Assembly: GCF_963169125.1 (NCBI RefSeq) | Contig: NC_084798.1 | Location: 102,255,970 to 102,319,969, forward strand | DNA: 64,000 bases | DNA from: Humulus lupulus | Taxonomy: Eukaryota > Streptophyta > Magnoliopsida > Rosales > Cannabaceae | Direction of reading: 5' to 3' | Part shown: one piece after another, positions 57,055-64,000 of the stretch | Layout of the letters: each line of letters begins with the position of its first letter | How positions within the stretch are numbered: position 1 is the first letter of the stretch | Notes under the pieces: model-generated | What the model was told of the DNA's origin: nothing | The model's input: the letters and a program-made list of their open reading frames with translations, nothing else | Databases searched by the model: none | Made by a program: the position numbers and the translations under genes

Positions 57055-59109
57055 GTCCTAGGTTTAAGGGTTCCTGAAGACTGGCTAGACATGTACATTC
57101 ACCACGAAGGCCAAGCTCGACTCAGGGTTTGGTAAATTGTGTATACATGACTATGTGATTAAATGATCTGAATGAGATATGACTGCTGATATCTGCTTGA
57201 TTAATAGGGAGCATGAGATACTGATAGGGCTTGGCCCTTGACTATTGCATGATGATATTGAGGCATGCTTATTAGCATTGCTATGCATGTGAATGAATAT
57301 ATGGATAAATTGCTATATCTTGATTGCTTGTGAATGTTTTGGGTTCCAGTTATGGATCATGAAAGGATTATTACCACTACAAGAAAAATAATTTTTAGCT
57401 ACGGAATTTTTAGGTACCAAATATTATTGGTAGCAATTTCTTATATTTAGCTACTAAATTATGGTAGCAAAATAATTTAGCAGCAAAATCTAAAGAAATA
57501 AAGCAAAATGTTTCCACTACCAAAATTATCGGTAGCTAATTAATATTTTTAGTTACCAAATTTAGTTTTGTAGCTAAATCTATTGGCGCCAAAATATTAA
57601 ATTGAAAACTGTATATATTATTTGCTACTATCTTAATTTGGTAGCAAAATAATAAAAAATTAGCTACTAATTGTTTGGTAGCAAAAAATAAATTTTTGGT
57701 AGCTTCTAATATTATGCTACTAAAATCGTATTATATATATTTTTTTAAAAAAACTTAACAAATCATACTTATTATTAAAATGTTCATAATAATTATTTTA
57801 TTTCAAATGAGCATATTAATCATTATAATTATATATATAATTAAATCATATTTAAATTATTATCTATAATACATACATACACATACGAATAAAAATAAAG
57901 GATTTGTTTATACAAATAGTATAAAATAAATCATATAGAATAATTAAAATAATAATTAATATGTTTCTCTATTAATATTAATAAAAATACATATGTTTCT
58001 CACGAAAACCTCTGTTATTATCTTGTAAAACTGTCCATTACACACGTACAATCTCTCTCACACTTCTTCTCACCACTAACACGTACTATCACTATCTTTG
58101 CAGAATACACACATATATGATATAAATATATAAATTTCGTTAACTCTCAAAACTCAAACAGTGATCACAAAAGCGCAAACCATTCCAGAGCCAATGCAAT
58201 GGACAAAACTCCAAACATATGTTATAGTATAACCAAGGTGCGATCTTTCTCTCATCATTGATGGAACAGATTCGCATATATATATTTATTCAATTCTTTG
58301 ATTAGGCAATTAATAATTAAATAATTTTCTTTTCCCTTTATCTTTCACTATTGTTTCTTTGATTAGTTGCCTTCTATTTTGTTCTCTCTTTTTTTTTTCC
58401 TTCTTTTTACAGATTTTAACAAAGTTGGGAGATGGGAGATAGAAAGACATTAATTCAAAATTTATTCTACAGTTAACTTTGAGCAAAAGTTGTACTCTAC
58501 ACAATATTGTAATTTTCTTAATTATTTATCAAGTAATCTTAGTTTGTATCTTCAATGTAAAGTTTGTATGTATACAATATATATTTATCTTAAATTTTAA
58601 TTTCTTATTAGTTTAAAAAATCCAACCAAAAAAAATATATACAAATTACCAAATAATAATATTTTTTTCATTTTCTAGTAGAAAATAATTTATTAGCTAC
58701 CAATTTTGAAATATTTTGCCACCAAATTTTATTAGTAAAACAACATTTCATTTATTTTATTAATAAAATAATGTAATTTTCTACCAAATTATGGTAGCAA
58801 AAAAAACTTAATGGATATAAAAGTAAATCATTTTGCTACTAAATACAATATCTTTTACTACTAAATATTTAGTAGCAAATAAAGAACATTTTCTACCAAA
58901 TGTTTTGGTACCTAAAAACTTTTAGCGACGGGGTATTAGCTACGAACTAGCTACTAAAAAATTTTGGTAGCTAAAAGTCTATTAGCTACCAAAAATATGT
59001 TAATAACTACCAATTTTTGAGTAGCTAAAATACTTTTTTATTGTAGTGTACCCTGTCATCATAGTCTGATTTCTGAGTCGTTGATTGCAGATTGCCTTGG
59101 ATAATTACG
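57055..59109 (+). other. Leader of element D, interrupted by a CACTA transposon
   Basis: Without the transposon the leader is about 380 bases. It could hold an intron, with donor-like GTAAATTGTG near 57131 and acceptor-like TTGATTGCAG ending at 59090. No leader frame like that of E2 is visible. Confidence 0.6.
57375..59048. mobile_element. Non-autonomous CACTA DNA transposon, 1674 bp
   Basis: The left end is CACTACAAGAAAAA. The right end, read inverted, is CACTACAATAAAAAA. The 28-bp ends match at 23 positions. The 3-bp TSD TAC (57372-57374 and 59049-59051) is exact. Both ends (about 57400-57720 and 58680-59040) are packed with TTTAGCTACCAAA-like subterminal motifs in both orientations, as is typical where CACTA transposase binds. 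There is no transposase. The middle (57730-58670) has a different, gene-leader-like texture. Confidence 0.9.
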
Positions 59110-60212
59110 CATCCAAGAAAATCTACGCGACTAGCTGGCAATAGGTCTGAGACTAGAGATGATGATCAGGGCCAGACCCCTCTACTAGTCCCTGAGAACT
59201 GGCAGCAGCTTAAGGCCGACATGCAGGCTCGGCTACAGAGCCAAGATGAACAGATCTGAATTCTGTGGCAGTAGGCTCCATCAGGGAGTATTGCCCCCAT
59301 TGTGCCACCTGCAGTGGAACCAGTGGTACAGCCAATGGAGGTTGGGAATAGATGGGAGCCATTGTATGAGCGGTTCAAGAAGCAGTAGCCCCCGATCTTT
59401 GATGGAGGACCTGATCCACTGAAGGCTGATCAGTGCATGACCATGATTACTACTATTCTGGACTTTAAGAGGGTAGAGGGACATGATAGAGTGATCTTTG
59501 CCACATATATGCTGAGTAAGGATGCCCGAATATGGTGGGAGGTGGCATCACAGACCAGGGATGTTACTACTTTGACTTGGGAAGGATTTAAGGACCTATT
59601 CAGTCAGAAGTACTATAATGTTGCCATCAAGGCAGCGAAGGTAAATGAGTTTGTGGGGCTGGTTCAGGGCAGCATGAAAGTTACAAAATATGCTCTAAAT
59701 TTTAACAGACTTGCAAAATTTGCACCAGATCTTGTGCCTACTGATGCAGCTAGGCAAGATAGATTTATTAGAGGGCTTAATGCTATGATAGCCCGAGATG
59801 TGAGAATTACAACAGCTCCTGTAGGAACAACTTATGCCCATGTTGTGGAGAAGGCTCTTACCACTGAGGAAGCGGAAAATAAGAAAAGGAGAGAGAGTGC
59901 AGTGAAGCAGGAGGGTTGCAGGGTGGTGCCTCCATATTCTAGTTCTGGTAGGGACGAAGGCCCCAGTTGTTTAAAGAGGAAGACCCCTGATGCTTCGATC
60001 GCTCCTGGTCCTGATAGGAGAGATCGGGGTACTCAGGGTGGCCGTCAGGGAGGCAGTGATCCATGGAGGACTTATCTTGAGTGCACGAGGTGCAGAAGAC
60101 GCCATCCGGGTGAATGTCGGGCTAAGGCCTGTTATGTGTGCAGGGTGGTGGGGCACCTCAAGAAAGATTGCCCGACAGTGAAGAAGGGAGAGCAGGGAAG
60201 GTGGACAGCTTG
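59110..60212 (+). pseudogene. gag of element D
   Basis: The region opens PRKSTRLAGNRSETRDDD with no clear ATG. Stops occur near 59258, 59273 and 59386. From there an open stretch runs to 60211: ADQCMTMITTILDF, YMLSKDARIWWEVA, FNRLAKFAPDLVP, RFIRGLNAMIARDV, then a basic region, CTRCRRRHPGEC and a CCHC knuckle CYVCRVVGHLKKDC near residue 232-245 of that stretch. The stop at 60211 ends gag; protease continues in another frame. Confidence 0.9.
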
Positions 60213-63207
60213 AGTCCAGCTCGAGTGCTCTCCCTGATGCAGGCGGAGGTCGAGGCTAGCCCCTCGGTAGTGACAGGTCAACTTTCTAGCGCTTGCTCTC
60301 CTTTTACTGTATTGATTGACTCTGGTGCTACATATTCATTTATTTCTAGTAAGGTGATTGATAGACTGTGTAGACCTAGTGAGTATTGTACTTCAGGGTT
60401 TGGGAATATTTTTCCTATAGGGGAACTGGTGGTATCTAGGAGGTGGATTAGAGCACTACCAGTGATAGTTTACGGTAGAGAGTTGTCAGTAGATTTGATT
60501 GAGCTAAGTATGGAAGACTTCAATATGATTTTGGGTATGGATTGGCTGGTTAGATATGGAGCTACTATTGACTGTAGGAAGAAGATGGTGACCTTTGAGC
60601 CAGAGGGCGAGGGTCCCTTTGTTTTTGTGGGAGCGGTGCATGGACCCTGCGTACCCATGATATCGGCATTGAGAGCCAGAGATATGTTACAAGGAGGGTG
60701 TATAGGTTTGCTGGCTAGTGTGGTGGATACCACCAGGGTTTCATCAACAGGACCGGAAGAGACCAGATTGGTTTGCGAGTTCTTGGATTTGTTCCCTGAG
60801 GACTTGCCGAGGTTGCCACCGCATAGGGAGATTCTGTTTTTCATTGAGTTGGTGCCAGTGACAGAGCCAGTGTCGAGGGTACCGTATAGGATGGCACCAG
60901 CGGAACTGAAAGAATTGAAGATACAATTGCAGGAGCTTCTGGATTTGGGGTTTATCAGGCCTAGCTACTCGCCATAGGGTGCTCTAGTTTTGTTTGTGAA
61001 GAAGAAGGACGGGACGTTGGGAATGTGTATAGACTTCAGGGAATTGAACAAGTTGACTATCAAGAATAAGTACCCCTACCAAGGATTGACGACTTTTTCA
61101 ATCAGCTGCAAGGTAAGTAAGACGATGTTCTCAGAGATTGATCTTCGATCTGGTTATCACCAACAGAGGATCAAGGATGAGGACATACCAAAGACGGCCT
61201 TTCGAACGAGGTACGGGCACTATGAGTTTCTGTTCATGTCATTTGGTTTGACCAATGCTCAGCAGCCTTTATGGACCTAATGAATAGGGTGTTCAAGGAC
61301 TTTCTAGTTCAGTTTGTTATTGTCTTCATCGACGACATCTTAGTGTACTACAGTTCAGAGGCAGAGCACGAGATCCATCTTCAACAGGTTCTGCAGAGAT
61401 TAAGGGAGCATCAGTTGTATGCCAAGGTTAAGAAATGTGAATTTTGGCTACCAGAAGTTACATTCCTTGGACATATTATGGGCGCAGATGGGATTAAGGT
61501 TGATCCATCTTAGGTACAGGCAGTTAGGCATTGGCCGAGGCCAAGGAATGCCTCGGAGGTGCGGAGGTTTCTTGGTTTAGCGGGTTATTATAGATGGTTT
61601 GTGGAAGGCTTCTGGAAGATAGCAGCACCGATGATAGAATTGACACGGAAAAATTTGAAGTTTATCTGGTCAGACAAGTGTAAGGACAGTTTCCAAGAGC
61701 TGAAGCGACGACTTATTTCTGCGTCTGTGTTGAGTCTTCCTTCGGGGGATGGGAAGTTTGTGGTCTATTGCAATGCATCGAGGTTGGGTTTAGGCTGTGT
61801 GTTGATGCAGAATGAGAATGTCATATCTTATGCATCATGACAGCGGAAGGAGTATGAGCAGCGGTATCCTACCAATGATTTGGAGCTAGCAGCGGTGGTA
61901 TTCGCACTAAAGATTTGGCGATATTAGTTGTATGGGGAGAAGTGCAAGGTGTACACTGACCATAAGAGTCTAAAGTATTTCTTTACACAGAAGGACATGA
62001 ACATGAGACAGAGGTGTTGGCTAGAGTTGGTGAAAGATTATGATTGTGATATTCTTTACCATCCGGGGAAAGCCAACGTAGTGACGGATGCATTGAGCCA
62101 GAGAGGCCCAGGTCAGTTATACAGTTCCACCCAAATCTCGAGAGAGTTAGCTGACAAGATGGTCAATATTACTCTGCAGTAGACCCTGACCCTACTGGAG
62201 CAGATTAAAGAGGGACAGTTGGTAGACGCTCAGTTACAAGAGGTTAGAGAGAATGTCTTAGCAGGAATAGCTAAGGACTATTATATTTCCGAGATTGGTT
62301 TGCTTCAGTATCAGGGACAGATTTATGTTCCAGCTGATGAGGGATCAGACGAGAGCTATTGGATGAGTCTCATACGACACCGTACTCACTTCATCTGGGT
62401 ACCACGAAGATATACCAGGATCTACAGATGTTATATTGGTGGCCCGAGATGAAGAAGGATGTGGTGGAGTACGTAGCCAGAAGCTTAACCTGTTAGCAGG
62501 TGAAAGCTGAGCATCAACGACCAGCGGGGTTGCTTCAGCCTTTGGGTATTCCCGAGTGGAAATGGGAGGAAATTACGATGGATTTTGTGGGAGGTTTACC
62601 CATAACTGTAGGGCTTCATGACTCGGTGTGGGTGATAGTAGACAGATACACCAAGGCAGCCCATTTTCTTCCAGTGATGTCGACATATAATGTGGATCAG
62701 TATGTTGAGTTGTATGTGAGGGAGATCGTACGTATCCACGGGGTTCCTAACTGTATAGTGTCAAACCTGGATCCCATCTTTACTTCTAAGTTTGTGGGTG
62801 GTTTGCAGGAGGCTATGGGGACTCAGTTGAAGTTCAGTACGGCCTTTCATCCTCAGACTGATGGATAGTCTGAGAGGATGATCCAGGTGTTGGAAGATAT
62901 GCTCAGAGCGTGTGTAATTGACTTTGAAGGGTCATGGAGTAAGTATCTTCCGTTGATTGAATTTTCATATAACAATAGTTACCAATCAACGATTGGAGTG
63001 GCTCCCTACGAGATGTTATATGGGAGGAAGTGTAGATCACCCATTCATTGGGATGAGATGGGTGAGAGGAAGTATTTGGGGCCAGATATGGTTCATAGGA
63101 CAAGTGAAGCTATAGAGAATATCTGAGCTAGGATGCTCGCCTCAAAGTGCAGACAAAAAAGCTACGCTGATCCCAAGCGTAGGGACGTGGAGTTCCAGGT
63201 TGGGGAC
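60213..63207 (+). pseudogene. pol of element D: protease, reverse transcriptase, RNase H, most of integrase
   Basis: Protease has VLIDSGATYSFIS near 60310. Reverse transcriptase: [18 protein letters not shown] near 60995, [18 protein letters not shown] (a frameshift follows) and FIDDILVYY near 61328. RNase [13 protein letters not shown] (the catalytic Asp of the usual YCDAS is Asn), [12 protein letters not shown]. Integrase: MDFVGGLP near 62580, IVSNLDPIF near 62757 (second catalytic Asp replaced by Asn) and SERMIQVLEDM. Stops near 60975 (TGG to TAG), 61511, 61838, 61926, 62180, 62866 (CAG to TAG) and 63124. The integrase end and any chromodomain are cut off by J. Confidence 0.9.
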
Positions 63208-64000
63208 TGTAAATGTGGAAATTTCTCCTTTAGAATTCTATTCACGGATGAAGCTCTATACTACGAGACACCTTCACTAGGCGAGGGCCCTCAGCCACTT
63301 GCCCATCCGAACTTCACCCTCGCTATGCGAGGGTCCCCAACTGGTCGTCCGCATGCACCCCGTTCCATCAGGCATCAAGCCTCGCCTACACTCGGAGGAA
63401 GAATGTCAGCCTCGCTATGCGAGGGTGGGGGCTTTGTTGTGGCATCCGTGCTCCTAGCCTTGTGACGCTGCACCTGGAAGGAGGAGAGGCAGCCTCGCTA
63501 TGCAAGGGTGCTACCTTGTTGCGACGCCCGTGCCATGCCCATACCTGAGGGAAAAGGGTCAGCCTCGCTATGCGAGGTACCCTCGCTATGCGAGGGTGTT
63601 GCCTTGCCACGGCGCTCTTGCTGCTAGCCTCGTGTCTATGCGATCCGCATAGGCCGGGCCTGACCCTTGGCACCTTGACTTCTCAGGACATGCATAGGTT
63701 GAAGCCTCCTTGGCATAGGCACGAGATCACTTGGGGGAACCTTGTTGATATGCCAAACAAACATGGAGCATTGAACGGGAATTGATGAGGGCAACCGAGT
63801 ACGGAACACGTGCGCTGACACGGGGTGTACGGTTATGGAAAGAACAGAGGCATGACCCTATGATCTGCGTCTGAGGAGTAGTGGCGGTACGGACCTGTAC
63901 GAAGAGTGGTGGTACCACTTGGACACCCCCGACCATACGCCAGAGTCGACAGTACTATGTCCAAGGCCACGACTCTGACACCATCAGGGTAGACACCACT
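63208..64000 (+). repeat. Element J, probable LTR with hairpin repeats, partial
   Basis: TGTAAATGTGG begins exactly where D's integrase reading breaks, so J is an insertion; a TG start and flank GGGAC fit an LTR. Five copies of CCTCGCTATGCGAGG or close variants lie at 63317-63333, 63410-63425, 63493-63508, 63563-63577 and 63580-63596. GTACGG-containing motifs recur near 63800-63900. No gene-like frame is convincing. The right end is outside the window, so element type and orientation are inferred. Confidence 0.6.

Larger units (their letters stand above)
54695..63207 (+). mobile_element. Chromovirus (Tekay/Del-like) element D, 5' part, inserted in the LTR of C
   Basis: 5' LTR (54695-57039), PBS, leader with a CACTA insertion, gag and pol up to the integrase C-terminal region. 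At 63207, after VGD, pol stops and element J begins. The left flank GTATG should be the TSD, but the right end is outside the window. Confidence 0.9.

Noticed and set aside
63317..63596. CRISPR-like array in J
   Set aside because: Units are short self-complementary words at irregular spacing in a plant retroelement; there are no uniform spacers and no cas genes.

Overview
The window looks like intergenic heterochromatin of a large, repeat-rich flowering-plant genome. It consists of nested LTR retrotransposons plus one DNA transposon, and I can support no host gene, tRNA, rRNA or CRISPR array. Lineages come from protein motifs, primer-binding sites (PBS), polypurine tracts (PPT), LTR ends and target-site duplications (TSD) read directly. 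No database search was run, so the species is not named.

Layout, left to right. (1) 1-5423: Copia element P, minus strand, running off the left edge, with a 1.9 kb LTR at 3528-5423. It sits inside (2) Tat-type Gypsy element A, plus strand, 5424-24903. A is itself split by (3) a complete Tat element B, 11870-23533, with 590-bp LTRs and TSD GACCA/GGCCA. (4) A ends inside chromovirus (Tekay/Del-like) E1, 24904-26955, which keeps integrase, chromodomain and part of its 3' LTR. (5) 26956-33147: piece of a Tat antisense gene (G) split by a 3.1 kb solo LTR (H, 27504-32889) that contains another solo LTR (I, 28823-31094). (6) Copia fragment F, minus strand, is split by a complete chromovirus E2 (33355-42772, TSD GATTT/GACTT). 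(7) Tat element C, minus strand, 43973-54694, has its 5' LTR cut by (8) chromovirus D (54695-63207). D carries a non-autonomous CACTA element in its leader (57375-59048, TSD TAC) and is broken in integrase by (9) element J, which runs off the right edge.

All sense genes are decayed by stops, frameshifts and deletions, though B keeps a 534-codon gag-protease frame and a 439-codon integrase frame. Many stops fit C-to-T change at CAG, CGA or CCA, as expected of methylated plant repeats.

The most interesting system is the antisense gene of the Tat elements, between pol and the 3' LTR on the opposite strand. Comparing copies A, B and C (and fragment G) shows the layout of a conventional spliced gene: a TATA box, a non-coding first exon, a 5'-UTR intron of about 450 bp, and four coding exons separated by introns of 74-93 bp. 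The coding joins keep the frame almost everywhere. The gene converges on pol across a conserved spacer that carries a second PPT-like tract. Other points of interest are short palindrome cassettes that differ between related LTRs, and a 155-codon frame between PBS and gag in E2.
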